From Tsukamurella tyrosinosolvens (GTDB lineage: Bacteria; Actinomycetota; Actinomycetes; Mycobacteriales; Mycobacteriaceae), in NCBI RefSeq assembly GCF_900104775.1, contig NZ_FNSA01000003.1, positions 930,001 to 994,000 on the forward strand: a DNA stretch of 64,000 nt, given 5' to 3'. The translations under genes and the position numbers were made by a program. A model generated the notes under the pieces. The model was not told where the DNA came from and did not search any database. It saw only the letters and a list, made by a program, of their open reading frames with translations. Below, in pieces: positions 24,252 to 32,260 of the stretch. Each line of letters opens with the position of its first letter. The first letter of the stretch is position 1.

Positions 24252-24321
24252 CGTGAATCCACGGCCCACAGCGTCACGAAGCCGGATTCGGCCTCCCGAC
24301 GCTCTCAGCCGCGGATTCACG
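24252..24321. terminator. Nested palindrome between convergent genes
   Basis: Outer arms 24252-24265 and 24308-24321 pair over 14 bases with one mismatch; inner AGCGTC (24270-24275)/GACGCT (24298-24303) and GCCG-GATT-CGGC continue the stem. It covers the last codons of the cycloligase gene. Likely a bidirectional terminator. Confidence 0.7.
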
Positions 24322-24847
24322 ACGCGAAGTCCACCAACCCCGACGGGGTCAGTGCCGCATGGACCGGCACATCCGTGGGCTCCGACGGCAACCAGTCGAC
24401 CAGCTCGTCGTCGTAGACCACTGCGATCAGCCGAGGTCCCGGCCGCAGGGACCGGTCGTAGTAGCCGGCTCCCCGGCCCATCCGCACACCGTCGCGGGAG
24501 CAGCCCAGCGCGGGCAGCAGCACTGTCGACGCCGAGGCCACAGCATCGGCGCCCAGCCGCGGCCCCGCCGGTTCGAGGAGGCCGAACGGGCCCGGGGCGA
24601 GTGAGCCCGACCACGCCCAGTCCAGCGGGCCGGGCTCCGGCGGGGTCACCGGCAGCAACACCTCCCGGTCCAGTGTGAAGGCGGGCTCGGAGCCCACCGG
24701 CACGTACGCCGCGACCACGTCACCCAGGTCCGATGCGGCCAGAACGGCGGTCAGCGCCGCCGCGGCGTCCGCCCGCTGAGCGCCCGTCATCGCGGCGCGA
24801 CCGCGCCGGAACCGTGCGCGCCAGGCGGCCTTGGTGTCAGCGCTCAC
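24317..24847 (-). CDS. 5-formyltetrahydrofolate cyclo-ligase
   Basis: 176 residues, Rv0992c position. It converts 5-formyl-THF to 5,10-methenyl-THF using ATP. Marks: basic N-terminus (KAAWRARFRRGR), the central VLLPALGCSRDGVRMGRGAGYYDRSL with the GRGxGYYD nucleotide loop, and VPVHAALTPSGLVDF near the end. GTG start. Divergent from galU. Confidence 0.92.
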   Translation of the reverse strand: MSADTKAAWRARFRRGRAAMTGAQRADAAAALTAVLAASDLGDVVAAYVPVGSEPAFTLDREVLLPVTPPEPGPLDWAWSGSLAPGPFGLLEPAGPRLGADAVASASTVLLPALGCSRDGVRMGRGAGYYDRSLRPGPRLIAVVYDDELVDWLPSEPTDVPVHAALTPSGLVDFAS

Positions 24848-24907
24848 GCAGCGAACTCCCAGCCACTCGGATCGTTACCTTCACGTGACCTAGCCTAAGG
24901 TGGGGGA

Positions 24908-25810
24908 ATGAGCAACGCGCCGTCCATCCCGAAGACCGCGATCGTCCCCGCCGCCGGCCTCGGCACCCGCTTCCTCCCCGCGACGAAGACGGTGCCCAAG
25001 GAGCTGCTCCCCGTGGTCGACACCCCGGGCATCGAGTTGGTGGCCGAGGAGGCCGCGGCCGCCGGCGCGGAACGCCTCTGCATCGTGACCAGCCCGGGCA
25101 AGGACGGCGTGGTCGCCCACTTCGTCGAGGACCTCGTGCTCGAGGGCACGCTGGAGAAGCGCGGCAAGACCGCGATGCTCGACAAGGTGCGCCGCGCACC
25201 GAATCTGATCCACGCCGAGGCCGTCATCCAGGAGAAGCCGCTGGGCCTGGGGCACGCGGTGGCCTGCGTCGAGCCCGTTCTCGACGACGACGAGGACGCC
25301 GTCGCCGTCCTGCTGCCCGACGATCTGGTGCTGCCCATCGGCGTCCTCACCACGATGGCGAAGGTCCGCGAGAAGCGCGGCGGCTCGGTGCTGTGCGCGA
25401 TCGAGGTCTCCCCGGAGCAGATCAGCAGCTACGGCGCCTTCGACGTCGAGATCGTGCCCGACGCCGCCAACCCCGACGTGCTCAAGGTCAACGGCATGGT
25501 CGAGAAGCCCAAGGCCGAGGACGCGCCGTCGAACTACGCGGCTGCCGGCCGCTACCTGCTGGACCGGGCCGTTTTCGACGCGCTGCGCCGCATCGACAAG
25601 GGGGCCGGCGGCGAGATCCAGCTGACCGACGCCATCGCGCTGCTCATCAGCGAGGGGCATCCCGTGCACGTCGTCGTGCACCGCGGAACCCGACACGACC
25701 TCGGAAATCCCGGGGGCTACCTCAAGGCTGCGGTTGACTTGGCGTTGGACCGCGACGACTACGGTCCCGACCTGCGCACGTGGCTGCAGGATCGCCTGAA
25801 CCGAGACTGA
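24908..25810 (+). CDS. galU: UTP-glucose-1-phosphate uridylyltransferase
   Basis: 300 residues. Nucleotidyltransferase signature PAAGLGTRFLPATKTVPKELLPVVD at residues 14-38, VLLPDDLVLP metal site and the YGAFDVE and GRYLLDRAVFDAL motifs. It makes UDP-glucose for envelope polysaccharides and trehalose synthesis. First gene of galU-glp-rimJ-glpR, as in Rv0993-Rv0996. Confidence 0.95.
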   Translation: MSNAPSIPKTAIVPAAGLGTRFLPATKTVPKELLPVVDTPGIELVAEEAAAAGAERLCIVTSPGKDGVVAHFVEDLVLEGTLEKRGKTAMLDKVRRAPNLIHAEAVIQEKPLGLGHAVACVEPVLDDDEDAVAVLLPDDLVLPIGVLTTMAKVREKRGGSVLCAIEVSPEQISSYGAFDVEIVPDAANPDVLKVNGMVEKPKAEDAPSNYAAAGRYLLDRAVFDALRRIDKGAGGEIQLTDAIALLISEGHPVHVVVHRGTRHDLGNPGGYLKAAVDLALDRDDYGPDLRTWLQDRLNRD

Positions 25811-25830
25811 CGCTGTAGGAGGCCGAGAGC

Positions 25831-27072
25831 ATGCGCTCCGTGGAGGACCATCTGGCACGGGTCACAGCGGCGGCCGTGGCGCCGCGGCCGGTGCGCGTGG
25901 GGATCTCCGAGGCGCAGGGCCTCATGTGCGCGGAGGAAGTGGTCGTCGAGAACGCCCTCCCCGCCTTCGACCAGGCCGCCATCGACGGTTACGCCGTGCG
26001 CTCCGTCGACGTGGCGACCGCCGGCGAGACCGATGAGGAGACCGGCGAGCAGATCGTCGTGAGCCTGCCCGTCGTGGGCGAGGTCCGCGCGGGCAACCGC
26101 CAGCCCATCCGGCTGCAGCCCGGGCAGGCCGTCAAGGTCGAGACCGGCGCGCCGCTGCCCACGCTCGCCGACGCCGTCCTCCCCGACAAGTGGACCGACG
26201 GTGGCCTGTCGAAAGTCCGTGTCGGACACTCGGTCCGATCGGGTCAGTACGTTCGCCGCACCGGTGACGACGTGCAGCCGGGCGACGTGGCCGTGCGCCG
26301 CGGCACCGTCGTGGGGCCCGCGCAGGTGGGCCTGCTCGCCGCCGTCGGGCGCGACAAGGTCTCCGTGCACCCGCGGCCGCGCGTCGCCGTGATCTCCGTC
26401 GGCCGCGAGCTCGTCGACATCGACCGGGACACCGGTGCGGGCCAGGTCTACGACGTGGCCTCCTACGCGCTGGCCGCGGCCGCCCGCGACTGCGGCGCCG
26501 AGGTGCACCGCGTGGGCATCGTCACCACCGACGGGGTGCGCGAGGCGGTCGAGGCGCAGCTGCAGCGCTCGGAGGTCGTGATCGTGACCTCCGCGCTCGG
26601 CGGCAGCGCGTCCGAGGACATCACCGCCGCGCTGACCGAGCTCGGCGACCTCGCGGTGGAGCGCATCGCGATGCACCCCGCGTCGGTGCAGGGCTTCGGC
26701 ACCCTCGGCGGCGACCAGGTGCCCACCTTCCTGCTGCCCTCGAACCCGATGAGCGCGCTGGTCGCGTTCGAGGTCATGGTGCGGCCGCTGATCCGCATCG
26801 CGCTGGGCAAGCGGCAGCCGATGCGCCGCCTGGTGACCGCCAAGAGCGCCGCGTCCCATCAGTCGCCCGCCGGCCGCCGCGAGTACGTCCGCGGCCAGCT
26901 CATGCGCGACGAGGACACCGGCGAGTTCATGGTCGCGCCGATCCCCGACAATGGATCCCACCTGCTGGTGAGCCTGGCCGAGGCGAACTGCCTCATCGTC
27001 GTGGACCCGGAGGTCACCGAGGTCCGCGCGGGCGACGACGTGGTCGTCGCGTTCCTCGCCCAGCGCGGCTGA
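25831..27072 (+). CDS. Gephyrin/MoeA-like molybdotransferase (Glp)
   Basis: 413 residues with the MoeA domains in order: N-terminal VEDHLARVTAAAV, FDQAAIDGYAVRS, VETGAPLPTLADAV, and the MoaB-like domain VAVISVGRELVDI...SALGGSASEDI, then LPSNPMSALVAFEVMVRPLI. Position equals Rv0994 (moeA1). In Corynebacterium the member encoded with GlpR is Glp, a gephyrin-like protein that binds FtsZ and takes part in division and polar growth; here glpR lies two genes downstream, so this role is at least as likely as molybdenum insertion. TAGGAGG precedes the start. Confidence 0.88.
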   Translation: MRSVEDHLARVTAAAVAPRPVRVGISEAQGLMCAEEVVVENALPAFDQAAIDGYAVRSVDVATAGETDEETGEQIVVSLPVVGEVRAGNRQPIRLQPGQAVKVETGAPLPTLADAVLPDKWTDGGLSKVRVGHSVRSGQYVRRTGDDVQPGDVAVRRGTVVGPAQVGLLAAVGRDKVSVHPRPRVAVISVGRELVDIDRDTGAGQVYDVASYALAAAARDCGAEVHRVGIVTTDGVREAVEAQLQRSEVVIVTSALGGSASEDITAALTELGDLAVERIAMHPASVQGFGTLGGDQVPTFLLPSNPMSALVAFEVMVRPLIRIALGKRQPMRRLVTAKSAASHQSPAGRREYVRGQLMRDEDTGEFMVAPIPDNGSHLLVSLAEANCLIVVDPEVTEVRAGDDVVVAFLAQRG

Positions 27073-27073
27073 C

Positions 27074-27706
27074 GTGTTGTTCGGAACGGACTGGCAGGTC
27101 GAGCTCGGGCCCCTCACGACCGCCGCGGGCGTCGTCCGCCTGCGCCCCATCCGGGCCCGCGACGGCCGCCAGTGGTCGCGGCTGCGCCTGCTCAACCGCG
27201 CCGAGCTGGAGCCGTGGGAACCGTCGGGCGAGGTGAACTGGCAGCGCCGACACACCGCATCGCAGTGGACGCCGCTGTGCGCGTCACTCCGCTCCCAGGC
27301 CCGGTCCGGCACCATCGTTCCGCTGGTCATCGAGGTCGACGGTGCCTACGCCGGCCAGATCACCATCGGGAACATCACGCGCGGGCAGCTGCAGAGCGCC
27401 TGGGTCGGCTACTGGGTGGACCGGCAGGTCACCGGCCGCGGGGTCGCGACGGCGGCGGTCGCGCTGGCCGTCGATCACTGCTTCGGGGCGCTGCGCCTGC
27501 ATCGCGTGGACGCGACGGTGCGTCCCGAGAACGCCGGATCGCGTGCCGTGCTCCGCAATTCGGGGTTCCGCGAGGAGGGCCTGCTGCGCCGGTACCTGCA
27601 CGTCGACGGTGGCTGGCGCGACCACCTGCTCGTCGCGATCACGGCCGAGGAGGTCGCGGATTCGATGGTCGCGCGGGTGGTCCGATCGGGCCGCGCCCGG
27701 TTCTGA
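27074..27706 (+). CDS. rimJ: RimJ/RimL-type GNAT acetyltransferase
   Basis: 210 residues, GTG start one base after the glp stop. RimJ-type features: an N-terminal VVRLRPIRARDGRQWSRLRLLNRAELEPWEP segment, GYWVDRQVTGRGVATAAVALAVDHCF as acetyl-CoA loop and VRPENAGSRAVLRNSGF. N-acetylates ribosomal protein or similar N-termini. Rv0995 position. Confidence 0.88.
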   Translation: MLFGTDWQVELGPLTTAAGVVRLRPIRARDGRQWSRLRLLNRAELEPWEPSGEVNWQRRHTASQWTPLCASLRSQARSGTIVPLVIEVDGAYAGQITIGNITRGQLQSAWVGYWVDRQVTGRGVATAAVALAVDHCFGALRLHRVDATVRPENAGSRAVLRNSGFREEGLLRRYLHVDGGWRDHLLVAITAEEVADSMVARVVRSGRARF

Positions 27707-27848
27707 CCCGTGTGACTGAAGTGACTGATTGAGATTTTTGGGGTTTGACTACGGCGCGTCGGACGTGCTGAATCGCGCAGTTGAAATAGCCTTCTAGGCG
27801 ACTTACACGGATGTGATCCGTGCTCGCTGAATGCCGGAGGGAGCCGAC

Positions 27849-29093
27849 ATGATCCCGCAGACACTGCTCTGGGTGGGGCTGATCGTCGCGTGGCTGGTGG
27901 TACTCGTTCCGATGCTCGCGGCGCGGCACCCCAAGGTGAACCAGGTGTCCGACGCGACGTTGAAGACCCGGCTGCTGCACCGCGGCGGCTCGGCCACCCG
28001 CGCCGTGCGGCGCCGCATCCGCCCGGCGGCCACCGTCGCCGAGGAGCGTCCCGCCGAGCGCGATGACGCCGAGCTCGACGACGACGTCGAGGACATCGAG
28101 GACGGGCGGATCGTGCTCGGGAAGACCGGTGCCGTGGCCGAGGACGACATCGCCGACGAGGACGCCGAGGCGCACGCGTACGTCGACTCCGACGTCGACG
28201 ACCTGCACGGATCCAGCCCGATGGACGGCGACACCACGCCGATCCCTACCGTCGAGCGGGCCGCGATGGCGAAGCGGACGAAGATCGTCGACCTCGACCG
28301 CCTGGACGCACCCGCCGACGACGCCACCGCCGACGACGCGACCGCCGACGACGCGACCGCCGACGCCGCCGCGCCGATCGTGCGCCGCGTGACCGCGCCC
28401 GTCGCCGAGCCCGAAGCCGAGCCGGCCCACGCGCCCGCCGCTGAGGCCGACGCCGAGATCGAGGCGGAGCTCGACCTCGAGGACGACGAGATCGTCGAGG
28501 CCTCAGCGTATGACGAGGACGCCGACGAGGACGTGGACGAGGTGGACGACGTCCCGGCGGACGAGCAGCTCACCGAGGAGTTCGACCCCGTCGAGCGCCC
28601 CGCCGCGGAGCACGACGACGAGTTCGACGCCGAGCCGCGCCGCCGTCGCGGCGGCTACGACCCCGAGAACGACGCCCGGATCACCGAGGCGCGGTTCCGG
28701 TTCCGGCAGCGCGTGACGCTGGTGCTGGGCGTGCTCGCCGTGGTCGCGCTCGGCGCCGGCCTGATGAACGTGCCCTTCGCCTGGTACGGCCTCGGCGCCG
28801 TGGTGCTCGCGCTGGTGGCCTACCTCGCCTACCTGCGCCGGACGGTGCGGATCGAGACCGAGATCCGTCGGCGCCGGATGGCCCGGCTGGAGCGTGCCCG
28901 CCGCGAGCGCGCCCGCGAGGCCGAGGTGCGCGACGGAGTGCCCGCGCACCTGCGTCGGGGCGGCTGCATCGTCATGGAGATCGACGACGAGGACCCCGCC
29001 TTCGACCACCTGCCGCGGTACCGCGCCGAGGAGTTCGACTTCCTCGATCGCCCCGCTGACGTGCGGGAACCGTACGAGCGCAAGGTCGGTTAA
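27849..29093 (+). CDS. GlpR-like membrane receptor of Glp
   Basis: 414 residues from ATG 27849 (GGAGGGAG 8 bases upstream). One N-terminal helix (IPQTLLWVGLIVAWLVVLVPMLA), a long acidic disordered region with a short tandem repeat (ADDAT x3, nt 28316-28360), a late pair of membrane helices (TLVLGVLAVVALGAGLM, LGAVVLALVAYLAYL) and a basic Arg-rich segment before the conserved end. This fits GlpR, the membrane receptor for Glp in Corynebacteriales (Rv0996 in M. tuberculosis), which tethers the gephyrin-like protein and the divisome. The acidic spacer is longer than I would expect. Confidence 0.75.
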   Translation: MIPQTLLWVGLIVAWLVVLVPMLAARHPKVNQVSDATLKTRLLHRGGSATRAVRRRIRPAATVAEERPAERDDAELDDDVEDIEDGRIVLGKTGAVAEDDIADEDAEAHAYVDSDVDDLHGSSPMDGDTTPIPTVERAAMAKRTKIVDLDRLDAPADDATADDATADDATADAAAPIVRRVTAPVAEPEAEPAHAPAAEADAEIEAELDLEDDEIVEASAYDEDADEDVDEVDDVPADEQLTEEFDPVERPAAEHDDEFDAEPRRRRGGYDPENDARITEARFRFRQRVTLVLGVLAVVALGAGLMNVPFAWYGLGAVVLALVAYLAYLRRTVRIETEIRRRRMARLERARRERAREAEVRDGVPAHLRRGGCIVMEIDDEDPAFDHLPRYRAEEFDFLDRPADVREPYERKVG

Positions 29094-29135
29094 CAGTTTG
29101 GCCGCGGGGCTTGCTAAGGTATTCGAGTTCCGCAA

Positions 29136-29208
29136 GGGGCTATAGCGCAGTTGGTAGCGCGCCTCGTTCGCATCGAGGAGGTCAGGGGTTCGATTCCCCT
29201 TAGCTCCA
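29136..29208 (+). tRNA. tRNA-Ala (anticodon CGC)
   Basis: Cloverleaf: acceptor GGGGCTA/TAGCTCC with one G-T pair, D arm GCGCAGTTGGTAGCGC, anticodon stem CCTCG/CGAGG with loop TTCGCAT, and T arm AGGGG-TTCGATT-CCCCT. Anticodon CGC at 29169-29171 reads GCG. Discriminator A at 29208; CCA is not encoded. tRNA-Ala lies in the same place in M. tuberculosis. Confidence 0.96.
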
Positions 29209-29221
29209 CAGAGGAAACCGC

Positions 29222-29263
29222 AGACCGGGCGGGGTTCTGAGAAATCAGAACCCCGCCCGGTCT
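29222..29263 (+). terminator. tRNA terminator, 18-bp perfect stem
   Basis: Stem 29222-29239 with 29246-29263, loop AGAAAT, 13 bases after the tRNA. Followed by CGTTTCC. Confidence 0.85.
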
Positions 29264-29339
29264 CGTTTCCGGAGCGTCGCCGAGGGCGGCCCCGAGGTAG
29301 CGTGAGCGGGTCGATCCACGCCGAGGAGGCCCGCGCATC

Positions 29340-29678
29340 ATGTTCACCAAGAAGGGCGACGCCGCCGTTCTCGCCAAGCTCCGTGCCATGCCCGCGCCGT
29401 ACGACGGGATCGGGGAGCGCCTGCACGCGATCATCCGCGAGAACGCGCCCGGGCTCGAGCCGGTGGTCCGCTGGGGCCTGCCGTTCTACGTCGGCGGCGG
29501 CGAGGACGTCTGCTACATCAAGCCGGGAGACACGTACGTGGCCTTCGGTTTCGGCGAGACGGTGAACCCCGCCTTCGAGGAGGGTGCGAGCATGCACCCC
29601 ATCGTCTGGAACGTCACGGCGCTCGACGCCGAGACCGAGGCGCGGATCGCGGCCCTTGTCGCGAAGGCCGTCGCCTGA
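29340..29678 (+). CDS. DUF1801-family protein
   Basis: 112 residues. Pattern of the YdhG/DUF1801 family: LRAMPAPYDGIGERLHAIIRENAPGLEPVVRWGLPFY and VCYIKPGDTYVAFGF. Cytoplasmic, no known enzymatic role. Followed closely by a 61-aa gene. Confidence 0.8.
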   Translation: MFTKKGDAAVLAKLRAMPAPYDGIGERLHAIIRENAPGLEPVVRWGLPFYVGGGEDVCYIKPGDTYVAFGFGETVNPAFEEGASMHPIVWNVTALDAETEARIAALVAKAVA

Positions 29679-29691
29679 TCGGCGCCCGGTC

Positions 29692-29877
29692 GTGACGACC
29701 TCGCTCGACCAGCTGCGGCGCTGGGAGGACTCCGGCGGCACCTGGACGGTGCTGAGCCGATCGGGCGGGCACGCCGTCGTCGCGCTGCTGCGCTGCGACG
29801 GTGGGGAGATCGTCGACCGGCTCGAGTCCGACGACGCCGCCCTCCTCGCCTACGTCACCGAGCCCGACGGGACCTGA
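29692..29877 (+). CDS. Small conserved-looking hypothetical protein
   Basis: 61 residues from GTG 29692: TTSLDQLRRWEDSGGTWTVLSRS...LLRCDGGEIVDRLESDDAALL. I recall short actinobacterial proteins with this RRWEDSGG...CDGGEEVDR pattern, function unknown. 13 bases from the DUF1801 gene, same strand. Confidence 0.65.
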   Translation: MTTSLDQLRRWEDSGGTWTVLSRSGGHAVVALLRCDGGEIVDRLESDDAALLAYVTEPDGT

Positions 29878-29885
29878 CGCGCGCC

Positions 29886-30662
29886 TCAGGCCGCGACGAT
29901 GCTGCGCTTGGCCAGCCCCATCCAGAAGCCGTCGATCGGCTCCTCGGGCGCGACCTCGGGATCCGTCGCCGCGCCCAGCGTGACGAACAACGGGGAGAAG
30001 TGCTCGATCCGCGGGTGTGCGTAGGGCATGCCCGGCGCCTCCTCGCGGAACCGCATGAGCCCGTCCACGTCCCCGGCGGCGAACCGCTCGTGCGCCCAGG
30101 CATCGAACTCGACCGACCAGCCGGGCGCGACGGCGTCGGCGCTCGGGTCGGTGAGGAAGGGCAGGCCGTGCGTGGTGAACCCGGAGCCGATGATCATCAC
30201 GCCCTCCTCACGCAGCTCCGCGAGCCGCCGGCCCAGCCCGAACAGTGCCTCCGGCTCCAGCGTGGGGAGCGAGACCTGCAGCGTCGGGATGTCGGCCTCC
30301 GGGTACATCACGGTGAGCGGCACGTACGCGCCGTGGTCCAGGCGACGCTCCGAGTCCCGGTGCACGGGCTGATCGTCGGGCGCCATGGCCGCGATCCGGT
30401 CCGCCAGCTCCGGCGCGCCGGGGGAGGGGTAGACGGTGCGGTAGTAACGCTCGGGGAAGCCGCCGAAGTCGTAGGTGAGCGGCACCCGGGAATCGGTGGC
30501 GCCCACGGTGAGCGGTGCCGCCTCCCAGTGCGCGGAGACCACGAGGATCTGCTCTGGCCGCGGCAGGTCGGCGGCGAGCCGGCGCAGCTGCGCTACCCAG
30601 CGCTCGTCGTCGACGAGCGGCGGCGCGCCGTGGCTGAGGAACAGCGCGGGCATGGTGGTCAT
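29886..30662 (-). CDS. DODA-type extradiol ring-cleavage dioxygenase
   Basis: 258 residues of the class III extradiol (4,5-DOPA dioxygenase/YgiD) family. Metal and catalytic His marks: FLSHGAPPLV, VVSAHWEAAPLTVG, RRLDHGAYVPLTVMYP and IIGSGFTTHGLPF. Fe- or Zn-dependent opening of catecholic rings or related aldehydes; the substrate is not known. Neighbour of an HxlR regulator on the same strand. Confidence 0.88.
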   Translation of the reverse strand: MTTMPALFLSHGAPPLVDDERWVAQLRRLAADLPRPEQILVVSAHWEAAPLTVGATDSRVPLTYDFGGFPERYYRTVYPSPGAPELADRIAAMAPDDQPVHRDSERRLDHGAYVPLTVMYPEADIPTLQVSLPTLEPEALFGLGRRLAELREEGVMIIGSGFTTHGLPFLTDPSADAVAPGWSVEFDAWAHERFAAGDVDGLMRFREEAPGMPYAHPRIEHFSPLFVTLGAATDPEVAPEEPIDGFWMGLAKRSIVAA

Positions 30663-30692
30663 GGGTTCCCTCCCGGGGATCGAGTGAGCGCG

Positions 30693-31025
30693 CTACGACC
30701 GCGCCGCGGGCATCGCCGTCTGCACGGCCTCGGCGAGCCGTAGCACCGCCTCCGCCACGTCCGCACCCGCGGGCGTGAGGCGGTACTCGGTACGCGGGGG
30801 ATTGGTGTCGGCCGAGTAGCGGCTGACGAGTCCGTCGTCGACGAGGGCCCGCAGGGTCTGCGTGAGCATGCGGTCGCTGATGCCCTCGACCTGGCGGCGG
30901 ATCTCGCCGAACCGCTGCGGCTCCGTCCGGAGGCGTCCCAGGACGAGCGCCCCCCACCGTCCGGTGACGTGTGCGAACACCTCGCGCGAAGGGCAGTCCT
31001 TCGCGAAGACGTCGAAATCAGCCAT
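30693..31025 (-). CDS. HxlR-family transcriptional regulator
   Basis: 110 residues from ATG 31025. Typical HxlR winged helix: DCPSREVFAHVTGRWGALVLGRLRTEP, FGEIRRQVEGISDRMLTQTLRALVDDGLVSR, then RTEYRLTPAG. The early Cys (C10) is the conserved HxlR thiol and may sense redox or electrophiles. Divergent from DoxX; likely controls DoxX, the NAD(P)-binding protein and possibly the dioxygenase downstream on its own strand. Confidence 0.88.
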   Translation of the reverse strand: MADFDVFAKDCPSREVFAHVTGRWGALVLGRLRTEPQRFGEIRRQVEGISDRMLTQTLRALVDDGLVSRYSADTNPPRTEYRLTPAGADVAEAVLRLAEAVQTAMPAARS

Positions 31026-31126
31026 GTCGGAAAACCTTACACGTACGGAAGTATTGCGCTTACGAATCGTCTGTGCTTCTATGGTAACGGCAAAAGCTTG
31101 AAGCTTCAACCATCTTAGGAGATCGC
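31026..31126. promoter_or_regulatory. Divergent HxlR/DoxX control region
   Basis: 101 bases, lower in GC than the surroundings. It has repeated CTTAC boxes (31036 and 31060 region) around GTACG, and AAGCTTGAAGCTTCAA near 31095. HxlR sites are short GTAC-containing repeats, so this is where the operator should be, but I cannot define its arms. TAGGAGA precedes doxX. Confidence 0.4.
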
Positions 31127-31558
31127 ATGGTCAAGAAACTGGTCACCACCCAGTTCACCCTCCTCACGGTCGCCCGGGTCATCCTCGGCGTCGTCTTCTT
31201 CGCGCACGGCTGGCAGAAGGTCGTGACCAACGGCCTCAGTGGCACCGCCGGTGCTTTCGAGAAGATGGGCGTCCCCGCGCCCACCCTGTCCGCCTGGTTC
31301 GCCGGCCTCGCCGAGCTCCTCGGCGGCGCGCTGCTCATCGTCGGGTTCGCGGTCCCGATCGTCGCGATCGTGCTCATCATCGACATGCTCGGCGCCATCT
31401 TCACCGTGCACATCGACAGCGGCTTCTTCGCCACCGGCGGCGGCATCGAGCTGCCACTCGTGCTGATCGCCGGCCTGCTCGCCGTCGCCGCGGTGCCGCA
31501 GACCTCGCTGGGCATCGACGCGCTGCTGCTCAAGAACAAGCTGGAGGGCGCCAAGTGA
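31127..31558 (+). CDS. DoxX-family membrane protein
   Basis: 143 residues, four membrane helices. DoxX pattern: LTVARVILGVVFFAHGWQKV, GVPAPTLSAWFAGLAELLGGALLIVGF. Family members act with thiol or oxidative stress defence in mycobacteria and as quinol-linked subunits elsewhere. Its stop overlaps the next GTG start (GTGA). Confidence 0.88.
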   Translation: MVKKLVTTQFTLLTVARVILGVVFFAHGWQKVVTNGLSGTAGAFEKMGVPAPTLSAWFAGLAELLGGALLIVGFAVPIVAIVLIIDMLGAIFTVHIDSGFFATGGGIELPLVLIAGLLAVAAVPQTSLGIDALLLKNKLEGAK

Positions 31559-32196
31559 GGATCACCGTCTTCGGAGCCTCCGGATACTCCGGCGGCCACA
31601 TCGCTACTGAAGCGCTGAACCGCGGCATCGAGGTCGTCGGCGTCGCCCGCGACGTCGCGAAGGTCCCGGCCGGCGCCACCGCCGAGGCCGGCGACGTGAC
31701 GGATCCGGCCTTCGTGGCCCGCGCCGTCGAGGGCGCCGCCGTCATCGTCTCCGCCCTGCCGACCGCGGCACCGTCGGACACCGGCACCGAGCTGCGCACC
31801 GCCCTGGAGGCGCTGGTCGCCGCCGCGCGCTCCACCGGCGCCCGCCTGGGCGTCGTGGGCGGCGCGGGCAGCCTGCTGGTCGCGGAGGACGGACCCAAGC
31901 TGGTCGACACCCCGTCGTTCCCCGACGCGGTCAAGCCGATCGCCCAGGAGCACGACCGCGCGCTGGACTACCTGCGCACGATCGACGACGTGGACTGGTT
32001 CTACCTGAGCCCCGCCGCGAGCTACGGCTCCTTCAACCCCGGCGAGAAGCGCGGCACCCACCGCGTGGGCGGCGACGTGCTGCTCACCGACGCCGACGGC
32101 AACTCCGAGATCTCCGGCGCCGACTACGCGACCGCGTTCGTCGACGAGGTCCTCACCCCCGCGCACGAGCGGGAGCGGTTCTCGGTCGCCTACTGA
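31555..32196 (+). CDS. NAD(P)-binding atypical SDR (YwnB-like)
   Basis: 213 residues from GTG 31555. Rossmann start MRITVFGASGYSGGHIATEAL (GxxGxxG) and AAVIVSALPTA; KPIAQEHDRALDYLRT and FYLSPAASYGS match the NAD(P)H-binding family close to YwnB. Redox role under HxlR control is a reasonable inference. Confidence 0.85.
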   Translation: MRITVFGASGYSGGHIATEALNRGIEVVGVARDVAKVPAGATAEAGDVTDPAFVARAVEGAAVIVSALPTAAPSDTGTELRTALEALVAAARSTGARLGVVGGAGSLLVAEDGPKLVDTPSFPDAVKPIAQEHDRALDYLRTIDDVDWFYLSPAASYGSFNPGEKRGTHRVGGDVLLTDADGNSEISGADYATAFVDEVLTPAHERERFSVAY

Positions 32197-32260
32197 TCCC
32201 GTCGCGGCCTGCGCCGCGCCGTCGTATCCTCGGCTCAAGCAGCGAGCACAAGGGGGTGCG

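Noticed and set aside
28312-28371. CRISPR or satellite repeat
   Set aside because: A coding 15-base repeat (ADDAT) in an acidic linker; no spacers.
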